This document shows, in pieces, positions 44,622 to 52,314 of a stretch of 64,000 nt of DNA. The DNA comes from Bradyrhizobium stylosanthis. Its GTDB lineage: Bacteria; Pseudomonadota; Alphaproteobacteria; Rhizobiales; Xanthobacteraceae. Each line of letters begins with the position of its first letter. Position 1 is the first letter of the stretch. The stretch covers positions 124,300 through 188,299 of the forward strand of contig NZ_LVEM01000006.1 in the NCBI RefSeq assembly GCF_001641335.1. The letters run 5' to 3'. The notes below the pieces were generated by a model, which saw nothing but the letters and a program-made list of their open reading frames with translations, was not told the origin of the DNA and did no database searches. Both the position numbers and the translations under genes were made by a program.

Positions 44622-45737
44622 ATGGCCACCTTCACCCCGCATCAGGATGCTGCGCTCAAGGCCGTCGGCGATTGGCTCAAGGCCAAGCCGGGCCGTAACG
44701 GCACGCCGCCGATTTTCCGCCTGTTCGGCTTCGCCGGCACCGGCAAGACCACGCTGGCGCGCCATATCGCCGAGGGCGTGGACGGCGAGGTGAAATTCGC
44801 CGCCTTCACCGGCAAGGCGGCCCTGGTCATGCGCAACAAGGGTTGCGACGAGGCCTCCACCATCCATTCGCTGATCTACCGCGCCCGCGAATCCGGCGAG
44901 GAGCAGCCGAGCTTCGAATTGTGGGACGACGCGCCGGCCTCCAAGGCGAAGCTGATCGTGATCGACGAGTGCTCGATGGTCGATGCCGAGCTCGGCCGCG
45001 ACCTGATGTCGTTCGACTGTCCGCTGCTGGTGCTGGGCGATCCCGCGCAGCTGCCGCCGATCCAGGGCGGCGGCTTCTTCACCAATGTCGAGCCCGATGC
45101 GATGCTCACCGAAGTGCATCGCCAAGCCCAGGACGATCCGATCGTGCGGATGTCGATGGACGTGCGCGAGGGCCGCGAGCTCGATATCGGCCGCTATGGC
45201 GAGAGCGAGGTGGTGTCGCGGAAAGAGCTCGACCCTGACCGCGTCATGGGCGCCGACCAGGTGCTGGTCGGCCGCAACAACACCCGCCGCGCCTACAACA
45301 TGCGGGTGCGCCAGCGCCAGAACATCGAGGACGTCTTTCCGGTCGCCGGCGACAAGCTGGTGTGCCTGCGCAACAACCGCAAGAAGGGCCTGTTCAACGG
45401 CGGCCTGTGGCGCGTGAAGTCGCGCAACACCTCGCGCTCGAAATCGCGCATCCTGTCCATGCGGCTGTCACCGGACGAGGACTTCGGGCACAAGATCACG
45501 AAGGTGTCGGTCCGCGCCGACTGCTTCGAGGGCGGCGTCGAGCAGATCGCCTGGGAGCAGCGCAAGCCCTATGACGAGTTCGACTACGGCTACGTGCTGA
45601 CCGTGCACAAGTCGCAGGGCTCGCAATGGGACGACGTCGTGCTGTTCGACGAGAGCTTTGCGTTTCAGGATTCGCGGGCACGATGGCTGTACACGGGCAT
45701 CACGCGCGCGGCGAAAAGGTTGAGTATCGTGGTTTAG
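44622..45737 (+). CDS. RecD-like/Dda-type superfamily 1 helicase
   Basis: 371 aa. Motif I GFAGTGKTT (Walker A), motif II VIDECSMVD, motif III LLVLGDPAQLPPI, and the C-terminal UvrD_C_2 motif V/VI block VLTVHKSQGSQWDDVVLFDE and YTGITRAAKRL. This is the compact form without the RecD N-terminal domain or nuclease, similar in size to Dda-type 5'-3' helicases. No recB/recC neighbours. Likely role in DNA repair, fork restart or plasmid/phage processing; the specific role is unknown. Confidence 0.85.
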   Translation: MATFTPHQDAALKAVGDWLKAKPGRNGTPPIFRLFGFAGTGKTTLARHIAEGVDGEVKFAAFTGKAALVMRNKGCDEASTIHSLIYRARESGEEQPSFELWDDAPASKAKLIVIDECSMVDAELGRDLMSFDCPLLVLGDPAQLPPIQGGGFFTNVEPDAMLTEVHRQAQDDPIVRMSMDVREGRELDIGRYGESEVVSRKELDPDRVMGADQVLVGRNNTRRAYNMRVRQRQNIEDVFPVAGDKLVCLRNNRKKGLFNGGLWRVKSRNTSRSKSRILSMRLSPDEDFGHKITKVSVRADCFEGGVEQIAWEQRKPYDEFDYGYVLTVHKSQGSQWDDVVLFDESFAFQDSRARWLYTGITRAAKRLSIVV

Positions 45738-45747
45738 GCCACCGCTG

Positions 45748-45842
45748 CCGTAGGGTGGGCAAAGCGAAGCGTGCCCACGCGCTTGATGGCTTATGGAAAG
45801 AGATCGTGGGCACGGCGCGTTGCGCCTTTGCCCACCCTACGG
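45748..45842. repeat. Intergenic palindromic repeat, family C copy 2
   Basis: CCGTAGGGTGGGCAAAGCG... paired with ...TTTGCCCACCCTACGG, between two convergent genes, as in copy 1 (18711-18804). Confidence 0.85.
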
Positions 45843-45882
45843 CACCGCGAATGAGGCGCCGATATCGCGTCTCACGCAGCCG

Positions 45883-47565
45883 TCACTTCCCCGCCACGAA
45901 GTAAAAATCCTCGCGGCCCGGCGGCGAGCCGTAGGTGAAGGGCTGCTGCTCGTGCTTCGTCGCGGCCCAGACATCGTCGCGGACGATGTCGAACAGCTTG
46001 CGGATCTCGACCTTCGGCTCCTTGATCTCGCGGGCGAGCGCGGTGGCGAACGGGCTGTTGGCGGCGCCGTCGCCGTCCATCGCGGTCTCGCCGTGCTTGG
46101 CGGCGTAGACCACCATGAAGCCGGCGCCGGGCTCGATGTTGGAAAAACCCTTGTCGACGAGCTTCAGCGACAGCGTGTGCTGCATGGTCGGCGCGAACGG
46201 GTTGTCGCGGCAGGCATCCAGCACCACGAGCCGCATCTTTCGCGCGGCGCCGACCGCGGCGATGACCTGCTCCAGGGCGACCGCCTGGCTCTCGGCGTCC
46301 TTGTCGGCGGCGAGCTTGGCATCGACGGGGACGAGGTAGTTCACGCCGCCGATCTCGAAGCCGTGGCCGGCGTAATAGACCACGGCCCAGTCGGCCTTCT
46401 CGGCTTCCTCCGCGAAGGCCTTCAGCGCGTCGAAGAACTTGTCGCGGGTGAGATCGCTGACGGAGATCACGGTCTGGAAGCCGACGTCCTTCAGCACGCT
46501 CGCGATCAATTTCGAGTCGCGTGGCGGATTGGGCAGAGCGTGGACGTTCTTGTAGGCGCCGTTGCCGATCACCAGCGCGACGCGGCGCCCGCTCATCGCG
46601 GCCGGCGCCTGCGGCGTCAGCGCGGCGAGACGCTCCTGCGCGATGGCGCGGGCACGCGCCACGTCGGGGTCGTCGAACTTGGTCAGCGAGTAGGCGGCGG
46701 CGCGGTAGTCGGCACGCGCCTGGGCGAGATCCTTCTTGCGCTCGTAGATCTGGCCGCGGCCGGAATGGGCGCGGATATTGTTCGGATTGATCTCGATCGC
46801 CGTGTTGTAGTCCTTCAGCGCGGCGTCGTAGTCGCCTTTCATCATGCTCACGTCGGCGCGATTGTTGATCGCGAAGACGTTGCGAGGCTGCTTCTGGATC
46901 AGACCGTTGCAGTCGGCAAAGGCCTGCTCGTACTTGCCCATCATGCCGAAGGTGACGCAGCGGTTGCCGGCGATCTGCGGTGCGGCCGGATCGATCTTCT
47001 CGGCTTCCGCAAAGTCGGCGATCGCGCCGTTGTAATCCTTCATCGCCGTGCGCACGCGGGCGCGATTGGTCCAGGCGAGCAGGAATTTCGGCGTGTACTT
47101 GATCGACAGGTTGAAATCGTCGAGCGCGCTCTGCAGCGCGCCCCTGCGGGCATGGATGACGCCGCGATTGTTGTAGGGCACGCCGTAGGTCGGCCGCTTC
47201 TGCAGCGCAAGGTTGTAGTCGGCCATCGCGAGGTCTTCCTTGCCCGAGCGCTCGTAGGCGAGGCCGCGCAGGTTGAGCGCGATGACGTAGTCCGGATCGA
47301 GGTCGACCGACATGGACAGGGTCTCGATGGCGCGGACGTAGTCGCGCTTGTTGATCAAGGTGTTGCCGCGGACCGACAGCGCGATGGCCTTGTCCTTGCC
47401 GCTCACGCGATCGGCGTTGAGCAGATTGTCGCAGGCCGGTGCACGGGCCTGCATGTCCGTCTGGCGGTCGCGGCAGACGGCGAGATCGTCGCTGACTTGA
47501 TCTGCCGAGGCGATCGCGACGGCCGCGATCAGGGTGACGAGGGTCAGGGAAACGACGCGCAGCAT
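45883..47565 (-). CDS. Secreted caspase-like (C14) protein with TPR repeats
   Basis: 560 aa. Signal peptide (about 1-21), then six or more TPR-like repeats (about 55-300, for example ALNLRGLAYERSGKEDLAMADYNLAL), then a C14 caspase-fold domain from about 324. The catalytic pair is present: His401 in YYAGHGFE and Cys452 in VLDACRDNPF, with RRVALVIGNGAY opening the fold. It should be an active, arginine- or lysine-directed protease by family pattern, probably periplasmic. Metacaspase-like proteins in bacteria act in stress response or programmed death; the role here is unknown. The TPRs may bind a partner or substrate. Confidence 0.85.
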   Translation of the reverse strand: MLRVVSLTLVTLIAAVAIASADQVSDDLAVCRDRQTDMQARAPACDNLLNADRVSGKDKAIALSVRGNTLINKRDYVRAIETLSMSVDLDPDYVIALNLRGLAYERSGKEDLAMADYNLALQKRPTYGVPYNNRGVIHARRGALQSALDDFNLSIKYTPKFLLAWTNRARVRTAMKDYNGAIADFAEAEKIDPAAPQIAGNRCVTFGMMGKYEQAFADCNGLIQKQPRNVFAINNRADVSMMKGDYDAALKDYNTAIEINPNNIRAHSGRGQIYERKKDLAQARADYRAAAYSLTKFDDPDVARARAIAQERLAALTPQAPAAMSGRRVALVIGNGAYKNVHALPNPPRDSKLIASVLKDVGFQTVISVSDLTRDKFFDALKAFAEEAEKADWAVVYYAGHGFEIGGVNYLVPVDAKLAADKDAESQAVALEQVIAAVGAARKMRLVVLDACRDNPFAPTMQHTLSLKLVDKGFSNIEPGAGFMVVYAAKHGETAMDGDGAANSPFATALAREIKEPKVEIRKLFDIVRDDVWAATKHEQQPFTYGSPPGREDFYFVAGK

Positions 47566-47816
47566 GTTGTCAGGTCAGCTCCAGCCACCACTTCTTTGGG
47601 TCGATCGTCGATCTCACTGGTTCATCTAGCGCGGAGTTCCGCATCCCGCCAAGCCGCATGTCGCAGGGCCGCCGCTTTCACAGACTCGTGTCCGTCACGG
47701 CGTAACAACGGGCATCAGTGGCCGTATCTCAGATGACCGAAAATGCGGCCGGGCAGGCTGTTCGCCCGGTGCCAACCGACCTAGACTGTCGCAACCTTCC
47801 GAAAAGAGGCTCCGCC

Positions 47817-48521
47817 ATGCGTCGTCCTGCCCTCCTGACCCTGCTCGCCGCCACCGCCGCCGCGACCCTGGCCTTTGCCATGCCGTCGCAGGCCGCCGAG
47901 GACGCGGTGATGCTTCCCGCTCCAGCCGTGGACGCAGCGCCCGCCAGCGGCATCCAGACCGCGGTGGTCGCCGGCGGCTGTTTCTGGGGTGTGCAGGGCG
48001 TCTTCCAGCACACCGCCGGCGTCGTCAACGCGGTCTCCGGCTATGCCGGCGGCACCAAGGCGACCGCCGACTACCAGACCGTCTCGGGCGGCCGGACCGG
48101 CCACGCGGAGTCGGTCGAGATCAAGTACGACCCGAAGAAGATCTCCTACGGCAAGATCCTGCAGATCTACTTCTCCGTGGTGCACGACCCGACCCAGCTC
48201 AACCGCCAGGGCCCCGACGTCGGCACGCAATATCGCTCGGCGATCTTCACCACCTCCGACGAGCAGAAGAAGGTCGCGGATGCCTATATCGCCCAGCTCA
48301 ACGGCGCCAAGGTGTTCGGCAAGCCGATCGTGACCAAGGTCGGCGCGCTGGAGGCGTTCTATCCGGCGGAGGCCTACCACCAGGATTATCTGACGCTGCA
48401 CCCGAACCAGCCCTACATCGCCTATAACGACCTGCCGAAGGTCGAGAACCTGAAAAAGCTGTTCGCGGATAACTACATTGAGAAGCCGACGCTGGTGAAT
48501 GCCAGCAAGGCCACCAACTGA
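47817..48521 (+). CDS. msrA: Exported peptide-methionine (S)-S-oxide reductase MsrA
   Basis: 234 aa, ATG at 47817 behind AGAGG. A signal peptide (MRRPALLTLLAATAAATLAF, cleaved near PSQAAED) puts it in the periplasm. The catalytic motif GGCFWGVQ (Cys55) is followed by the family features GYAGGTKATADYQTVSGGRTGHAE and the C-terminal QDYL. It repairs oxidised methionines. msrB follows 32 bp later on the same strand. Confidence 0.93.
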   Translation: MRRPALLTLLAATAAATLAFAMPSQAAEDAVMLPAPAVDAAPASGIQTAVVAGGCFWGVQGVFQHTAGVVNAVSGYAGGTKATADYQTVSGGRTGHAESVEIKYDPKKISYGKILQIYFSVVHDPTQLNRQGPDVGTQYRSAIFTTSDEQKKVADAYIAQLNGAKVFGKPIVTKVGALEAFYPAEAYHQDYLTLHPNQPYIAYNDLPKVENLKKLFADNYIEKPTLVNASKATN

Positions 48522-48553
48522 TCACGACATTCATTCGAAGAAGCGGGAGACCC

Positions 48554-48973
<420 letters not shown>

Positions 48974-48984
48974 ACCCTGCGGGA

Positions 48985-49011
48985 GATCGGGTTCCTTCAT
49001 GGAACCCGATC
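48985..49011 (+). terminator. Inverted repeat after msrB, terminator-like
   Basis: GATCGGGTTCC, loop TTCAT, GGAACCCGATC: a perfect 11-bp stem 11 bp after the msrB stop. It lacks a T-run directly after the stem, so it may work with Rho or as an mRNA 3' end stabiliser. Confidence 0.55.
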
Positions 49012-49081
49012 GCCCGATGTGCTTTTCTTCCCTGGCGGTGCGGCCGATCACCGCATTTCGGCGGCCGCCAGGGAGGATGCC

Positions 49082-49246
49082 ATGACGCTTGGGACCATCC
49101 TGATCATCCTGGTGATCATCTATCTCGTCGGCGGCCTGTCGGGCCGGTTCGGCGGTTACGGCTATGGCCTCGGCCATTCCGGCATGGGCATCGGAGGGGT
49201 CGTGCTGGTGGTGCTGGTCGTGCTGCTGCTTCTTGGCAAAGTGTAA
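49082..49246 (+). CDS. DUF3309-type small membrane protein
   Basis: 54 aa: MTLGTILIILVIIYLVGGLSG, a glycine-rich middle (GRFGGYGYGLGHSG), then a second hydrophobic helix VVLVVLVVLLLLGKV. The two-helix pattern with a Gly-rich hinge is that of the DUF3309 family. ATG at 49082 behind GGGAGGA. Function unknown. Confidence 0.7.
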   Translation: MTLGTILIILVIIYLVGGLSGRFGGYGYGLGHSGMGIGGVVLVVLVVLLLLGKV

Positions 49247-49457
49247 ACCATATAAGCCATTGAATTAACTTGGTTTATAGCCCTTGCGGGGCTGCCATGC
49301 GCGGATTCATCATCTCCCATCGCAGGGGTCGCATTTCTGTCAAATCGGCCTATATTAGAGGGCGAAAATGATGTGCGGCGGGCCGACCCGATCGTGGCCC
49401 CTGCCTTCCCAAACCCCACGCGCTTAAAGCCCCAGAGAGATCACGAGGTCTTTGACC

Positions 49458-49751
49458 ATGCGTCCACTGCGTCCGTTCAACTTCAACACTTCCGCCGAGC
49501 TCTTCCCCGCTGCCATCCGCAAGAAGAAGCGTGCGGGCTTCACCTATCGCCGGTTCGGCACTGCGGCTGAAGCCGTGCAGTTCGCGATGGAGCAGTTGCC
49601 GACGGATTCGCTGAACGGCGCCTATCTCCAGGTCGAGGAAGCGCGCTTCGACCAGAACGGCATCCGCTCGCTCTACGAGAGCGAAGCCTTCCCGCTGCCC
49701 CGCCGTCCCCGGCCGGCGCCTGCCGCCGAGACCGACGCCGACGCGGCGTAA
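49458..49751 (+). CDS. 97-aa conserved-looking protein, unknown
   Basis: Begins MRPLRPFNFNTSAELFPAA, followed by a basic KKKRAGFTYRRF stretch and a helix AAEAVQFAMEQLP, then a short strand region ending ...YESEAFPLPRRPR and an acidic tail. ATG at 49458 behind GAGG. The Lys/Arg block suggests nucleic-acid or membrane contact; nothing more can be said. No operon partner. Confidence 0.6.
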   Translation: MRPLRPFNFNTSAELFPAAIRKKKRAGFTYRRFGTAAEAVQFAMEQLPTDSLNGAYLQVEEARFDQNGIRSLYESEAFPLPRRPRPAPAAETDADAA

Positions 49752-49840
49752 GTTTTCGCAAAGCCCGATGTGCGCGGAAAGCGCGATGGCCGAACGGCCG
49801 TCGCGCTTTTTGCGTTTCTGGTCCTTGCATGCTTCCACGG

Positions 49841-49926
49841 CGTCATGGCCGGGCTTGTCCCGGCCATCCACGCCTTGAGCAGCGGCACGAAGAACGTGGA
49901 TGCCCTGGACAAGCCCGGGCATGACG
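49841..49926. repeat. Intergenic palindromic repeat, family A copy 3
   Basis: CGTCATGGCCGGGCTTGTCC... and ...GGACAAGCCCGGGCATGACG arms, with inner CATCCACG/CGTGGATG; between the 97-aa gene and the convergent DUF4112 gene. Confidence 0.85.
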
Positions 49927-49945
49927 ACCGGAAAAGAGCGCGCAG

Positions 49946-50485
49946 CTACATCCGCGGCTGCTTGTCGAGCCAGCGGCGGAGCAGGCGGACGTTGCGCATG
50001 TTGGCGCGGAACATGACGTCGAAGGCATCGCCGACGAACGGCACGATACCGACCACGCCGTCGACCGCGACATTGCCGAGCATGCGCGCGGTGATGTACC
50101 AGGGCGCCCCCAATGCGCGTGCCTCGCGCACCAGCCACAGCGAAATGGCTGTGGTGATGATGTCGCCGATGACGGGGATCAGCCCGATCAGGCCGTCGAT
50201 CCCGTAGCGGATGTTGGTGCCGGGCAGGATGAAGGCGACGTCGAGCAGCTTGGCGATCGCCTCGAGCCGCGCGATGCGCTGCTCGCGCGTCAGATTGCCG
50301 AACGGGTTACCGGCGAACGGATTGTCCTTGCCGAATTCGAAGCGAAATTCGCGAAAGCCCTGGTCGAGCGTCTCCGGGCGGATCTCGTGTCCTTCCTGGT
50401 CGATGATCGGCCCGCGCGCCTCGGCGGTGCGCGAACGGCTCCCGGAACGGGATTTGGGGGGCACAAGGATATCGTCGTCGGACAT
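49946..50485 (-). CDS. DUF4112-type membrane protein
   Basis: 179 aa from the ATG at 50485 (AGG 8 nt upstream; ATG at 50491 also possible). A polar N-terminal third is followed by the DUF4112 core: LEAIAKLLDVAFILPGTNIRYGIDGLIGLIPVIGDIITTAISLWLV and a second GNVAVDGVVGIVPFVGDAFDVMFRANMRN. The GLIPxxGD / GIVPFVGD motifs are typical. Function unknown. Confidence 0.78.
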   Translation of the reverse strand: MSDDDILVPPKSRSGSRSRTAEARGPIIDQEGHEIRPETLDQGFREFRFEFGKDNPFAGNPFGNLTREQRIARLEAIAKLLDVAFILPGTNIRYGIDGLIGLIPVIGDIITTAISLWLVREARALGAPWYITARMLGNVAVDGVVGIVPFVGDAFDVMFRANMRNVRLLRRWLDKQPRM

Positions 50486-50552
50486 GGTCATAGCCTGAGG
50501 AAAACGCGCCAGCGCGGCGGAGGTTGCTGCACCGCGCCTGAAGGCCGCACGT

Positions 50553-50981
50553 TCAGGTCGGGGCGGCCGCGGATTGCGGCTCCTCGACATATCTATGTAC
50601 GATCCACGAGGAAATCACCGACGGCACGAAGCCGACCATGCCGTACAGGATGAACTGCACCACGCCCGAATCCGGCCCGCGCGAGCTGTAGGTCAGCGAG
50701 GCCAGCACGAAGGCGAACAGGCCGACGAGGAGCATCCGCAATCCGGGTCCGATCCGGCGGACATGGATCAGGATATCGTCGACCGCGCCGATCATCAGCG
50801 AGGGCAGGAAGCCGAACAGATAGCTGTATTGCAGGGTCTTGAAGAACACGACGAACAGCTTGCCGACCTCGCCGAGACTGGTCTGGGCCCAATAGCCGGA
50901 CTGGTAGGTCGTCGTCAGCAGCAGCAGGAACCCGCCGACGAACGGGCCGACCAGCGCAAACACCAGATAGCGTTTCATCAA
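50553..50981 (-). CDS. Small multi-pass membrane protein (DUF5413-like)
   Basis: 142 aa with about four membrane helices (residues ~5-25, 45-65, 80-100, 105-127). The opening MKRYLVFALVGPFVGGFLLLLTTTY and the RRIGPGLRMLLVGLFAFVLASL segment resemble what I know as DUF5413, common in bradyrhizobia. Start could be 50981 or 50978. Function unknown. Confidence 0.65.
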   Translation of the reverse strand: MMKRYLVFALVGPFVGGFLLLLTTTYQSGYWAQTSLGEVGKLFVVFFKTLQYSYLFGFLPSLMIGAVDDILIHVRRIGPGLRMLLVGLFAFVLASLTYSSRGPDSGVVQFILYGMVGFVPSVISSWIVHRYVEEPQSAAAPT

Positions 50982-51122
50982 ATACCCTCACACATCGGCC
51001 CTATTATAGCAGCGCCGCGGGAACCTTGAACAGCGGCGCGCCAGCCTCCTCGAAGGGGAACAAGTGGTAAGGCGACGAGTTCAGACAGGACCTGAATCAT
51101 CCCTGTTGGATTGGAGCCGCCG

Positions 51123-51365
51123 ATGTCCCGCAAACTTCTCCTGGCGACGATCACGCTGATCACCCTGAGCGGCCTGGCGGGCGTGCCCGCTTTCGCCCAG
51201 GGGCACATGGGCACACAGCAGGAGCAGAACGCCTGCTCGCGCGATGCATCGCGCCTCTGCCGCAAGGAACTCGGCAATGACGGCGCAGTGCAGAGCTGCC
51301 TGCAGGCCAACCGAGCCAAGCTGTCGAAATCATGCAGCAAGGTGTTCGCCAGCCACGGCATGTGA
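51123..51365 (+). CDS. Secreted cysteine-rich small protein (paralogue 1)
   Basis: 80 aa with a signal peptide (cleaved near PAFAQG). The mature part has four cysteines spaced C-x7-C-x12-C-x11-C (CSRDASRLC...SC...SC). The same spacing recurs in the gene at 51886, and the CS-DA-RLC motif is shared, so both belong to one family, similar to cysteine-rich repeat proteins of rhizobia. Likely a disulfide-bonded periplasmic or secreted protein. Function unknown. Confidence 0.68.
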   Translation: MSRKLLLATITLITLSGLAGVPAFAQGHMGTQQEQNACSRDASRLCRKELGNDGAVQSCLQANRAKLSKSCSKVFASHGM

Positions 51366-51400
51366 GGATCGGCGACGCCCTGTGAACGGAGAGTGAAGCC

Positions 51401-51631
51401 ATGTTGCGCGACGAACAACTCTCGATCCTCAGGGACATCAGCCAGTCCATCGCCTTCGCCGACGACCGGCAGGGCAAGGTCGGTGAGCTGATCGCCGACG
51501 GCTACGTGATGAAGGACGGCGACCTGTTCGAGCTCACCGCAAAGGGCGTCACCGCGGTGGAAGAACATGCCGCTTCGCTCGGCGCGAGCGAGGCGAAACA
51601 GGAAAGCGTATCCTCCGATCGTCTGATCTGA
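51401..51631 (+). CDS. 76-aa protein with winged-helix-like end, unknown
   Basis: ATG at 51401 with GGAGAG upstream. Reads MLRDEQLSILRDISQSIAF, then GKVGELIADGYVMKDGDLFELTAKGVTAVEEHA. The LTAKGxxAVEE ending is typical of small winged-helix proteins. It lies between the two cysteine-rich paralogues and might be coexpressed with the first. Confidence 0.55.
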   Translation: MLRDEQLSILRDISQSIAFADDRQGKVGELIADGYVMKDGDLFELTAKGVTAVEEHAASLGASEAKQESVSSDRLI

Positions 51632-51885
51632 TCGCGTGCATCTCGTTTGCTGCGTGACGTGCGCGCAACAATTGCGAATTCCTTTGCGATGACCATTGCA
51701 GCTCCGTGACAATGGCGCATACTTCGCTCGGGCGGCGCAGCACTTTCGATTCGACATCGTAATCGAGCGACCACATGCGGGATCGAGATCCCGGCGTGAA
51801 GGCTGTGACATGCGGCAGATCAAGCCGCGTGCGGCGCCCCAAAACCAAGCGGCTCAAGCCCAGGGAACTCGGGGACCCATCCTTC

Positions 51886-52158
51886 ATGACACGCCATCAG
51901 ACCATCGCTTCGCTCTTCGCCTTCTCCGCCTGCCTCGCCCTCCAGACATCGCCCGGCCTCGCCTTCTCGTCCGAAGCGCAGCAGATGTGCTCCGCCGACG
52001 CGATGCGGCTGTGCTCCAGTGAGATTCCCGACATCCCGCGCATCACCGCCTGCATGGTCCGCAACAAGTCGCAGGTCAGCCCCGGCTGCCGCGCCGTGAT
52101 GGACCGCGAGCACGCCGCCGCGGCGGCATCGCGCAAGCGGGAAGCGGCGGCGCAGTAA
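51886..52158 (+). CDS. Secreted cysteine-rich small protein (paralogue 2)
   Basis: 90 aa, ATG at 51886, signal peptide ending near GLAFSSEA. Cysteine spacing is C-x7-C-x12-C-x11-C (CSADAMRLC...AC...GC), identical to paralogue 1. An Ala/Arg-rich tail follows the last cysteine. The ribosome binding site is weak. Function unknown. Confidence 0.62.
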   Translation: MTRHQTIASLFAFSACLALQTSPGLAFSSEAQQMCSADAMRLCSSEIPDIPRITACMVRNKSQVSPGCRAVMDREHAAAAASRKREAAAQ

Positions 52159-52173
52159 GCGAGCGGTGCCTGC

Positions 52174-52295
52174 GGCCATCCTTCGAGACGCCCGCCCAAA
52201 GGCAGGCCCTCAGGATGAGGTCTCGTTTCGCGGCGAGATGTCAGATCCTCATGGTGAGGAGCCCGCCAAGGCGGGCGTCTCGAACCATGCAGGCC
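52174..52295. repeat. Intergenic palindromic repeat, family F
   Basis: GGCCATCCTTCGAGACGCCCGCC... and ...GGCGGGCGTCTCGAACCATGCAGGCC arms with inner CTCAGGATGAGG / CCTCATGGTGAGGAG words. Between convergent genes. Confidence 0.75.
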
Positions 52296-52314
52296 GAAGT
52301 TTCTCGGAGTAGCC

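Noticed and set aside
49250..49457. Possible small gene or RNA between the DUF3309 gene and the 97-aa gene
   Set aside because: Only a moderately AT-rich stretch is seen; no stable hairpin with a T-run and no start signal.
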